DNA of 64,000 nucleotides, taken from assembly GCA_023091665.1 (NCBI GenBank), contig JALJCQ010000026.1:1116001-1180000 (forward strand), in the 5' to 3' direction. Under the pieces are notes generated by a model that saw only the letters and a list, made by a program, of their open reading frames with translations, was not told the origin of the DNA and did not search any database. Shown here piece by piece: positions 57,301 to 64,000 of the stretch. Position numbers and translations under genes: made by a program. Each line of letters begins with the position of its first letter. Position 1 is the stretch's first letter. The stretch is from Pythium myriotylum (Eukaryota; Oomycota; Peronosporomycetes; Pythiales; Pythiaceae).

Positions 57301-60300
57301 GGCCCCAACGAGAAGCTCACGTTCAGCCACACATCCACGAATGGCGACACCGTGCGCGGCGACAACAGCACCAACGATCGATCCTCGTCCACCCAGTCGC
57401 TCGCCGTCACGCGCCACAGCCACGAGATCGACGCCCGGCGCCTGCTCTCGGACCCACTCCACGCCGCCGACGCGATAGACGAGTTCCGCGCGCTTGAAGA
57501 GTTCCACGAGCTAGACGACTTCCCCGGCATCAACCACAAACCACTCTTCGTCGATGGATCCACCGCCACCGTCACGCCCAATAGCGACAGCTTCGGCATC
57601 TCCACGCCCGCGCCCACGCCCACGTTCCAACCCGACGATGCAGACCTAGACAACGCAGACACTGCCGACCGACGAGCCACATCTTCGATCGTGCGCTTCG
57701 GAAGCAACACCGACTCGTTCGCGAACATCATCGACTCCATCGTCACGTTCGACAACACCAACAGCCGATCTTCCGACGCCCAACTCACCACCGCGCTCGT
57801 CACCACTTGCTCTTTGAAATGAGGGGCGAACTTGCTCGCGAACGAGAACAGCACCGTCACCCGCAACCAACCACGGAACGACTGCGCACCTTCCAGCTCC
57901 AGATCGCACGAACCAACGCTCACGCCGTCCTCCCACTTCGCAGACAACGCACCCAGCTGCACACCCACATCCGTCGAACCCGCTGACAACACCGCCAAGT
58001 CTTCCCCGCACATACTCGCACGAGACACAGACTCCGACGACAGACCAAACACCGATACGGACACGGACCACAGATCGCGCAGCCACGCACCCACCGACGG
58101 AGACAGCGACGACAGCACGCCCGACGGGTCCACCACCACGCGAGCCACTTCGCCATGATCAACACGCACCTTCTGCCCTTCTCTCGCCCACGACTGCAGC
58201 ACCAGAGACGGACGCGGAACCACCGACACGCGCATCGACACGCCCACCAACACTTCTTGATGATCAGGCCCCAACGAGAAGCTCACGTTCAGCCACACAT
58301 CCACGAATGGCGACACCGTGCGCGGCGACAACAGCACCAACGATCGATCCTCGTCCACCCAGTCGCTCGCCGTCACGCGCCACAGCCACGAGATCGACGC
58401 CCGGCGCCTGCTCTCGGACCCACTCCACGCCGCCGACGCGATAGACGAGTTCCGCGCGCTTGAAGAGTTCCACGAGCTAGACGACTTCCCCGGCATCAAC
58501 CACAAACCACTCTTCGTCGATGGATCCACCGCCACCGTCACGCCCAATAGCGACAGCTTCGGCATCTCCACGCCCGCGCCCACGCCCACGTTCCAACCCG
58601 ACGATGCAGACCTAGACAACGCAGACACTGCCGACCGACGAGCCACATCTTCGATCGTGCGCTTCGGAAGCAACACCGACTCGTTCGCGAACATCATCGA
58701 CTCCATCGTCACGTTCGACAACACCAACAGCCGATCTTCCGACGCCCAACTCACCACCGCGCTCGTCACCACTTGCTCTTTGAAATGAGGGGCGAACTTG
58801 CTCGCGAACGAGAACAGCACCGTCACCCGCAACCAACCACGGAACGACTGCGCACCTTCCAGCTCCAGATCGCACGAACCAACGCTCACGCCGTCCTCCC
58901 ACTTCGCAGACAACGCACCCAGCTGCACACCCACATCCGTCGAACCCGCTGACAACACCGCCAAGTCTTCCCCGCACATACTCGCACGAGACACAGACTC
59001 CGACGACAGACCAAACACCGATACGGACACGGACCACAGATCGCGCAGCCACGCACCCACCGACGGAGACAGCGACGACAGCACGCCCGACGGGTCCACC
59101 ACCACGCGAGCCACTTCGCCATGATCAACACGCACCTTCTGCCCTTCTCTCGCCCACGACTGCAGCACCAGAGACGGACGCGGAACCACCGACACGCGCA
59201 TCGACACGCCCACCAACACTTCTTGATGATCAGGCCCCAACGAGAAGCTCACGTTCAGCCACACATCCACGAATGGCGACACCGTGCGCGGCGACAACAG
59301 CACCAACGATCGATCCTCGTCCACCCAGTCGCTCGCCGTCACGCGCCACAGCCACGAGATCGACGCCCGGCGCCTGCTCTCGGACCCACTCCACGCCGCC
59401 GACGCGATAGACGAGTTCCGCGCGCTTGAAGAGTTCCACGAGCTAGACGACTTCCCCGGCATCAACCACAAACCACTCTTCGTCGATGGATCCACCGCCA
59501 CCGTCACGCCCAATAGCGACAGCTTCGGCATCTCCACGCCCGCGCCCACGCCCACGTTCCAACCCGACGATGCAGACCTAGACAACGCAGACACTGCCGA
59601 CCGACGAGCCACATCTTCGATCGTGCGCTTCGGAAGCAACACCGACTCGTTCGCGAACATCATCGACTCCATCGTCACGTTCGACAACACCAACAGCCGA
59701 TCTTCCGACGCCCAACTCACCACCGCGCTCGTCACCACTTGCTCTTTGAAATGAGGGGCGAACTTGCTCGCGAACGAGAACAGCACCGTCACCCGCAACC
59801 AACCACGGAACGACTGCGCACCTTCCAGCTCCAGATCGCACGAACCAACGCTCACGCCGTCCTCCCACTTCGCAGACAACGCACCCAGCTGCACACCCAC
59901 ATCCGTCGAACCCGCTGACAACACCGCCAAGTCTTCCCCGCACATACTCGCACGAGACACAGACTCCGACGACAGACCAAACACCGATACGGACACGGAC
60001 CACAGATCGCGCAGCCACGCACCCACCGACGGAGACAGCGACGACAGCACGCCCGACGGGTCCACCACCACGCGAGCCACTTCGCCATGATCAACACGCA
60101 CCTTCTGCCCTTCTCTCGCCCACGACTGCAGCACCAGAGACGGACGCGGAACCACCGACACGCGCATCGACACGCCCACCAACACTTCTTGATGATCAGG
60201 CCCCAACGAGAAGCTCACGTTCAGCCACACATCCACGAATGGCGACACCGTGCGCGGCGACAACAGCACCAACGATCGATCCTCGTCCACCCAGTCGCTC

Positions 60301-63300
60301 GCCGTCACGCGCCACAGCCACGAGATCGACGCCCGGCGCCTGCTCTCGGACCCACTCCACGCCGCCGACGCGATAGACGAGTTCCGCGCGCTTGAAGAGT
60401 TCCACGAGCTAGACGACTTCCCCGGCATCAACCACAAACCACTCTTCGTCGATGGATCCACCGCCACCGTCACGCCCAATAGCGACAGCTTCGGCATCTC
60501 CACGCCCGCGCCCACGCCCACGTTCCAACCCGACGATGCAGACCTAGACAACGCAGACACTGCCGACCGACGAGCCACATCTTCGATCGTGCGCTTCGGA
60601 AGCAACACCGACTCGTTCGCGAACATCATCGACTCCATCGTCACGTTCGACAACACCAACAGCCGATCTTCCGACGCCCAACTCACCACCGCGCTCGTCA
60701 CCACTTGCTCTTTGAAATGAGGGGCGAACTTGCTCGCGAACGAGAACAGCACCGTCACCCGCAACCAACCACGGAACGACTGCGCACCTTCCAGCTCCAG
60801 ATCGCACGAACCAACGCTCACGCCGTCCTCCCACTTCGCAGACAACGCACCCAGCTGCACACCCACATCCGTCGAACCCGCTGACAACACCGCCAAGTCT
60901 TCCCCGCACATACTCGCACGAGACACAGACTCCGACGACAGACCAAACACCGATACGGACACGGACCACAGATCGCGCAGCCACGCACCCACCGACGGAG
61001 ACAGCGACGACAGCACGCCCGACGGGTCCACCACCACGCGAGCCACTTCGCCATGATCAACACGCACCTTCTGCCCTTCTCTCGCCCACGACTGCAGCAC
61101 CAGAGACGGACGCGGAACCACCGACACGCGCATCGACACGCCCACCAACACTTCTTGATGATCAGGCCCCAACGAGAAGCTCACGTTCAGCCACACATCC
61201 ACGAATGGCGACACCGTGCGCGGCGACAACAGCACCAACGATCGATCCTCGTCCACCCAGTCGCTCGCCGTCACGCGCCACAGCCACGAGATCGACGCCC
61301 GGCGCCTGCTCTCGGACCCACTCCACGCCGCCGACGCGATAGACGAGTTCCGCGCGCTTGAAGAGTTCCACGAGCTAGACGACTTCCCCGGCATCAACCA
61401 CAAACCACTCTTCGTCGATGGATCCACCGCCACCGTCACGCCCAATAGCGACAGCTTCGGCATCTCCACGCCCGCGCCCACGCCCACGTTCCAACCCGAC
61501 GATGCAGACCTAGACAACGCAGACACTGCCGACCGACGAGCCACATCTTCGATCGTGCGCTTCGGAAGCAACACCGACTCGTTCGCGAACATCATCGACT
61601 CCATCGTCACGTTCGACAACACCAACAGCCGATCTTCCGACGCCCAACTCACCACCGCGCTCGTCACCACTTGCTCTTTGAAATGAGGGGCGAACTTGCT
61701 CGCGAACGAGAACAGCACCGTCACCCGCAACCAACCACGGAACGACTGCGCACCTTCCAGCTCCAGATCGCACGAACCAACGCTCACGCCGTCCTCCCAC
61801 TTCGCAGACAACGCACCCAGCTGCACACCCACATCCGTCGAACCCGCTGACAACACCGCCAAGTCTTCCCCGCACATACTCGCACGAGACACAGACTCCG
61901 ACGACAGACCAAACACCGATACGGACACGGACCACAGATCGCGCAGCCACGCACCCACCGACGGAGACAGCGACGACAGCACGCCCGACGGGTCCACCAC
62001 CACGCGAGCCACTTCGCCATGATCAACACGCACCTTCTGCCCTTCTCTCGCCCACGACTGCAGCACCAGAGACGGACGCGGAACCACCGACACGCGCATC
62101 GACACGCCCACCAACACTTCTTGATGATCAGGCCCCAACGAGAAGCTCACGTTCAGCCACACATCCACGAATGGCGACACCGTGCGCGGCGACAACAGCA
62201 CCAACGATCGATCCTCGTCCACCCAGTCGCTCGCCGTCACGCGCCACAGCCACGAGATCGACGCCCGGCGCCTGCTCTCGGACCCACTCCACGCCGCCGA
62301 CGCGATAGACGAGTTCCGCGCGCTTGAAGAGTTCCACGAGCTAGACGACTTCCCCGGCATCAACCACAAACCACTCTTCGTCGATGGATCCACCGCCACC
62401 GTCACGCCCAATAGCGACAGCTTCGGCATCTCCACGCCCGCGCCCACGCCCACGTTCCAACCCGACGATGCAGACCTAGACAACGCAGACACTGCCGACC
62501 GACGAGCCACATCTTCGATCGTGCGCTTCGGAAGCAACACCGACTCGTTCGCGAACATCATCGACTCCATCGTCACGTTCGACAACACCAACAGCCGATC
62601 TTCCGACGCCCAACTCACCACCGCGCTCGTCACCACTTGCTCTTTGAAATGAGGGGCGAACTTGCTCGCGAACGAGAACAGCACCGTCACCCGCAACCAA
62701 CCACGGAACGACTGCGCACCTTCCAGCTCCAGATCGCACGAACCAACGCTCACGCCGTCCTCCCACTTCGCAGACAACGCACCCAGCTGCACACCCACAT
62801 CCGTCGAACCCGCTGACAACACCGTCAAGTCTTCCCCGCACATACTCGCACGAGACACAGACTCCGACGACAGACCAAACACCGATACGGACACGGACCA
62901 CAGATCGCGCAGCCACGCACCCACCGACGGAGACAGCGACGACAGCACGCCCGACGGGTCCACCACCACGCGAGCCACTTCGCCATGATCAACACGCACC
63001 TTCTGCCCTTCTCTCGCCCACGACTGCAGCACCAGAGACGGACGCGGAACCACCGACACGCGCATCGACACGCCCACCAACACTTCTTGATGATCAGGCC
63101 CCAACGAGAAGCTCACGTTCAGCCACACATCCACGAATGGCAACACCGTGCGCGGCGACAACAGCACCAACGATCGATCCTCGTCCACCCAGTCGCTCGC
63201 CGTCACGCGCCACAGCCACGAGATCGACGCCCGGCGCCTGCTCTCGGACCCACTCCACGCCGCCGACGCGATAGACGAGTTCCGCGCGCTTGAAGAGTTC

Positions 63301-64000
63301 CACGAGCTAGACGACTTCCCCGGCATCAACCACAAACCACTCTTCGTCGATGGATCCACCGCCACCGTCACGCCCAATAGCGACAGCTTCGGCATCTCCA
63401 CGCCCGCGCCCACGCCCACGTTCCAACCCGACGATGCAGACCTAGACAACGCAGACACTGCCGACCGACGAGCCACATCTTCGATCGTGCGCTTCGGAAG
63501 CAACACCGACTCGTTCGCGAACATCATCGACTCCATCGTCACGTTCGACAACACCAACAGCCGATCTTCCGACGCCCAACTCACCACCGCGCTCGTCACC
63601 ACTTGCTCTTTGAAATGAGGGGCGAACTTGCTCGCGAACGAGAACAGCACCGTCACCCGCAACCAACCACGGAACGACTGCGCACCTTCCAGCTCCAGAT
63701 CGCACGAACCAACGCTCACGCCGTCCTCCCACTTCGCAGACAACGCACCCAGCTGCACACCCACATCCGTCGAACCCGCTGACAACACCGCCAAGTCTTC
63801 CCCGCACATACTCGCACGAGACACAGACTCCGACGACAGACCAAACACCGATACGGACACGGACCACAGATCGCGCAGCCACGCACCCACCGACGGAGAC
63901 AGCGACGACAGCACGCCCGACGGGTCCACCACCACGCGAGCCACTTCGCCATGATCAACACGCACCTTCTGCCCTTCTCTCGCCCACGACTGCAGCACCA
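1..64000 (-). CDS. Giant multi-repeat beta-sandwich protein, internal part (open at both ends)
   Basis: A single minus-strand frame, with codons at lowest coordinate divisible by 3, is open from 63998 to 3 (21,332 codons). It has no start or stop in the window, so both ends lie outside. The order is at least 56.4 copies of a 322-residue repeat, a 23-residue spacer, 4.4 copies of a 274-residue repeat, then about 14 diverged modules. The frame passes both junctions intact, and both repeat lengths are multiples of three. Module hallmarks are an acidic start, a D-x-D-G-S-E motif and a late aromatic-x-G strand, as in cadherin-like or tandem-95 domains. These form extended, often calcium-stiffened rods in adhesins and surface proteins. 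N-x-S/T sequons are frequent. I see no enzyme motif, signal peptide or clear membrane span here. The role is inferred to be structural or adhesive and extracellular. Long near-identical repeats are also known in the very large peripheral-vesicle proteins of Phytophthora zoospores, which is an analogy only. No family member is recognised by name. Confidence 0.85.
320..1109 (-). other. Beta modules 12-13, weakly marked
   Basis: These are two diverged modules, with hydrophobic strands such as 'GVVRMALTP' and 'TFVVRLDAI'. D-x-D-G-S-E is not present and the boundaries are not clear. The frame remains open. Confidence 0.4.
1110..1534 (-). other. Beta module 11
   Basis: It contains 'HESDFIKVPF' and 'IDLDQEIS', a diverged acidic mid-motif, and the closing strand 'HYTGYLRLYF' at 1197-1226. 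Confidence 0.55.
1535..1880 (-). other. Beta module 10 with D-V-D-G-S-E
   Basis: D-V-D-G-S-E lies at 1782-1799, preceded by 'AWTP', and the closing strand 'TFVGIFVL' at 1575-1598. The start lacks the usual acidic pair and reads 'RPLRAIDL'. Confidence 0.65.
1960..2399 (-). other. Beta module 9 with D-R-D-G-S-E
   Basis: 'VEDKPF' lies at 2313-2330, D-R-D-G-S-E at 2265-2282 and the closing 'GFSGSLK' at 2049-2069. The order and spacing match module 8. Confidence 0.7.
2400..2839 (-). other. Beta module 8 with D-R-D-G-S-E
   Basis: 'QENGF' lies at 2757-2771, D-R-D-G-S-E at 2706-2723 and the closing 'YFSG' at 2490-2501. This is the most complete copy of the module grammar in the window. Confidence 0.7.
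2840..3279 (-). other. Beta module 7 with 'VVEDSPF' start
   Basis: 'VVEDSPFDC' lies at 3228-3254. The module then has long hydrophobic strands. It contains several Cys residues, which are otherwise scarce in the region. Confidence 0.5.
3280..3689 (-). other. Beta module 6 with acidic start
   Basis: 'VFEDEIAVV' and 'RVSDQDLIDREAA' lie at 3563-3645, matching start and mid-motif positions of the other modules. The later strands 'TTIEFLVAE' and 'TTLSITLTF' close the module. Confidence 0.55.
3690..4149 (-). other. Beta module 5
   Basis: It contains 'LSINEVASLGL' and the closing strand 'YQGALTLIL' at 3846-3872. It has sequons N-M-T and N-G-T and no D-x-D-G-S-E. Confidence 0.45.
4150..4609 (-). 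other. Beta module 4, weakly marked
   Basis: It contains 'LVDVDAAHL', a degenerate form of the acidic mid-motif, and ends in alternating hydrophobic strands around 'EATLTVL' and 'EIHIAVLP'. The boundaries are uncertain. Confidence 0.4.
4610..5100 (-). other. Beta module 3 with D-S-D-G-S-E
   Basis: Start 'KENGIA' lies at 4950-4967 and D-S-D-G-S-E at 4899-4916. The Asp and Glu residues are of the type that bind calcium between cadherin-like domains. Hydrophobic strands follow down to about 4630. Confidence 0.65.
5115..5459 (-). other. Beta module 2
   Basis: Acidic start 'DIEEGT' lies at 5328-5345 and the closing strand 'YFSGVANLTL' at 5133-5162. It has several sequons (N-M-T, N-V-T, N-L-T) and no D-x-D-G-S-E. 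Confidence 0.6.
5460..5832 (-). other. Beta module 1, next to the 822-bp array
   Basis: It follows 'DPVSLL' of the truncated repeat. Base identity to the repeat stops at 5832, but protein resemblance continues ('CVRVDGL', then a G-D turn). Acidic marker 'FEAEEGEEL' lies at about 5718-5744, and the closing strand 'PGFSGVVRL' at 5466-5492. Confidence 0.6.
5833..9437 (-). repeat. 822-bp tandem array, 4.4 copies
   Basis: The unit repeats exactly every 822 bp (5833, 6655, 7477, 8299), with a partial fifth copy from 9121 that stops at 9437. I saw no base difference between copies. The unit encodes 274 residues in the same minus frame as the 966-bp array. In protein order it has 'FVNESVPVSL', a tribasic 'SRRRA', a Trp-rich stretch, 'SLVDPVSLL', 'VVDAEQGEVV', 'WRGEDVLSS' and a Gly-Ser linker. 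It has two N-x-S/T sequons and no Cys that I can find. 'LLQSWA' and 'GEDVLSS' match 'VLQSWA' and 'GEDLAVLSA' of the 322-residue unit, so the two repeats are related. Confidence 0.95.
6225..6280 (-). other. Gly-Ser linker and R-S-R-R motif in the 822-bp unit
   Basis: In the minus frame this stretch encodes an alternating Gly-Ser run followed by R-S-R-R (6225-6236). It recurs at +822, +1644 and +2466. Gly-Ser runs are flexible linkers. R-x-R-R is the classical recognition pattern of furin and kexin proteases in the secretory pathway. Whether cleavage happens is inference. The fifth, partial copy stops before this site. Confidence 0.55.
9438..9507 (-). other. In-frame junction between the 966-bp and 822-bp arrays
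   Basis: These 70 bp match neither repeat at the base level but keep the frame. The minus-strand protein reads 'HFKE', then 'HVLTTGEILWE', then 'TFSFVIFVNESVPV'. The first part resembles the 966-unit continuation 'QVVTSAVVSW', and the last part runs into the 822-unit start 'FVNESVPVSL'. It is also A+T richer than both arrays. It looks like an old, diverged module edge left between two later expansions. Confidence 0.8.
9508..10473 (-). repeat. Copy 1 of the 966-bp unit (reference copy, array edge)
   Basis: This is the last copy in protein order, next to the 822-bp array. Reading minus, the unit includes a segment 'VFANESVLLP' near 10365-10400, a Ser-rich stretch (about 10097-10193) with a tribasic R-R-R at 10101-10109, and 'VDEDRSLVLL' near 10020-10060. 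Then come 'LQSWAREGQK' near 9870-9900, 'GEDLAVLSAG' near 9680-9715 (with one of the two Cys just before it), and 'FRGWLRVTVLFSF' near 9540-9585. The unit ends at 'KFAPHFKE', where identity with other copies stops. It carries A at both unit positions 394 and 505. Confidence 0.9.
10097..10193 (-). other. Ser-rich segment with tribasic R-R-R in the 966-bp unit
   Basis: In copy 1 the minus frame reads a Ser-rich stretch with two N-S-S sequons, then 'SESRRRAS', with R-R-R at 10101-10109. The segment recurs in every copy with period 966. It is low in hydrophobic residues and lies between beta-rich stretches, so it is probably an exposed, glycosylated linker. The only variation in it that I found (unit 596) is a synonymous Arg codon. 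Confidence 0.55.
10474..12405 (-). repeat. Copies 2-3 of the 966-bp unit
   Basis: Both copies carry G at unit position 505 (Ser instead of Leu in the protein). Copy 3 also carries T at 11627, which changes Ala to Thr in the segment before 'VLSAG'. With copy 1 they form an A,G,G pattern at position 505, which recurs at copies 16-18, 19-21 and 24-26. Confidence 0.85.
13372..18201 (-). repeat. Five-copy block (copies 5-9), first instance
   Basis: Reading unit positions 394 and 505, copies 5 to 9 are G/A, G/A, G/G, A/A, A/A. The same ordered pattern follows immediately in copies 10-14. The block is 4830 bp, five units. G at 394 gives Ala where most copies have Val, and occurs only in copies 5-7 and 10-12. 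A segmental duplication of five units by unequal exchange is the simplest explanation. Confidence 0.75.
18202..23031 (-). repeat. Five-copy block (copies 10-14), second instance
   Basis: This block repeats the position 394/505 pattern of copies 5-9. Two differences postdate or overwrite the duplication. T at 19355 in copy 11 (Ala to Thr) is absent from copy 6. T at 22893 in copy 14 is a synonymous Arg codon change absent from copy 9. The block therefore looks slightly older than its most recent point changes. Confidence 0.75.
23998..28827 (-). repeat. Copies 16-20, with the Arg-codon variant in copies 16-18
   Basis: Copies 16, 17 and 18 carry T at unit position 596 (24593, 25559, 26525). In the minus frame this changes an Arg codon CGG to AGG, so the protein's tribasic R-R-R is kept. 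Position 505 reads A,G,G for copies 16-18 and A,G,G for copies 19-21, suggesting a three-copy duplication. Copies 19 and 20 have the common base at 596, while copy 21 has T again (29423). Confidence 0.75.
40420..62637 (-). repeat. Homogeneous block, copies 33-55
   Basis: Twenty-three consecutive copies share the same base at all six variable positions except copy 47. Elsewhere position 505 alternates every one to four copies. The block is 22,218 bp. It may be a recent amplification or sweep of one unit type by conversion, or an assembly expansion over reads that could not be told apart. The sequence alone cannot decide between these. Confidence 0.7.
53944..54909 (-). repeat. Copy 47, the odd copy inside the homogeneous block
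   Basis: Copy 47 carries T at 54539 (unit 596, synonymous Arg), otherwise seen only in copies 16-18 and 21. It also has a private A at 54776 (unit 833) that changes Arg to Cys in 'DVARRS'. This would add a third cysteine to a unit that otherwise has two. The surrounding 22 copies lack both variants. Confidence 0.8.
62638..63603 (-). repeat. Copy 56 of the 966-bp unit
   Basis: This copy breaks the homogeneous block. It has A at unit 505 and T at 62825 (unit 188, Ala to Thr), the latter shared only with copies 3 and 11. The same change on three different backgrounds points to conversion between distant copies or to recurrent mutation. Confidence 0.8.
63604..64000 (-). repeat. Copy 57, truncated by the window edge
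   Basis: The first 397 bp of the unit are present and have the common base at positions 188 and 394. The array therefore continues beyond 64000, and the N-terminal end of the protein is not seen. Confidence 0.9.

Larger units (their letters stand above)
9508..64000 (-). repeat. 966-bp tandem array, 56 full copies plus 397 bp
   Basis: The unit repeats exactly every 966 bp from 9508. Copy n starts at 9508 + 966(n-1), copy 56 ends at 63603, and a partial copy 57 runs off the window. No insertion or deletion separates copies. I found only six variable unit positions (188, 394, 505, 596, 828, 833). The unit encodes 322 residues in the minus-strand frame. It is rich in Val, Ser, Leu, Trp (14) and Arg, has two Cys, no Tyr that I can find, and five N-x-S/T sequons. 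It holds at least two diverged beta-sandwich-like modules, ending in a strand with the pattern S-F-R-G-W-L-R-V-T-V. Near identity over 54 kb implies recent expansion or ongoing homogenisation. The true copy number may differ if the assembly collapsed or expanded the array. Confidence 0.97.

Noticed and set aside
9508..64000. Non-coding satellite DNA
   Set aside because: Unit length is a multiple of three, the frame is open through every copy and into unlike flanking coding sequence, and no indels are seen. Absence of transcript data means this remains an inference.
5833..64000. CRISPR array or mobile-element array
   Set aside because: The repeats are 822 and 966 bp with no spacers, no terminal inverted repeats, no target-site duplications and no transposase or reverse transcriptase motifs.
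1..64000. Promoters, terminators, RNA genes or introns
   Set aside because: No tRNA or rRNA-like sequence was seen. The frame is open throughout, so introns are not required, and any promoter or terminator of this gene would lie outside the window.

Overview
The window is one uninterrupted minus-strand reading frame from end to end. Minus-strand codons whose lowest plus-strand coordinate is divisible by 3 contain no stop from base 63998 down to base 3. That is 21,332 codons, with neither start nor stop in the window. I followed this frame by hand through the non-repetitive 5.8 kb, one full 822-bp repeat, one full 966-bp repeat and both junctions. It stays open across every boundary. All visible copies have the same length, so the open frame extends to the rest of the array. 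The predicted product is roughly 2.3 MDa for the visible part alone, which puts it in the size class of titin and the largest bacterial adhesins.

Layout in protein order (N-terminal side at high coordinates). (1) 64000-9508: at least 56.4 tandem copies of a 966-bp unit (322 residues), almost identical, running off the window. (2) 9507-9438: a 70-bp in-frame non-identical spacer. (3) 9437-5833: 4.4 copies of a different 822-bp unit (274 residues), identical to one another as far as I can see. (4) 5832-1: non-repetitive sequence encoding about 14 diverged beta-rich modules. Several carry a D-x-D-G-S-E motif, an acidic start ('VED', 'QENG', 'KENG', 'VEEL') and a late aromatic-x-G strand ('YFSG', 'FSGS', 'YTGY'). 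This grammar is typical of cadherin-like, Ig-like and 'tandem-95' beta-sandwich domains in giant extracellular proteins. The two repeat units share parts of the grammar, and look like expansions of the same fold family.

The many N-x-S/T sequons, the beta-sandwich pattern and the lack of any other gene suggest a secreted or cell-surface giant protein. The organism cannot be named with confidence. A very long intron-free frame with dense sequons suits a eukaryotic microbe, for example an oomycete, a small alga or another protist. A bacterium with a giant adhesin is not excluded. The non-repeat part is about 47% GC in a line I counted, against about 63% in a counted line of the 966-bp repeat. 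The repeat coding strand is strongly G+T rich.

The array keeps a record of its own history. Six single-base variants distinguish copies and form a barcode. It shows a duplicated five-copy block (13372-18201 and 18202-23031), repeated three-copy motifs, and a block of 23 copies (40420-62637) that is uniform except for one odd copy. No RNA gene, mobile element, CRISPR array, promoter or terminator is visible, and no second gene is supported.
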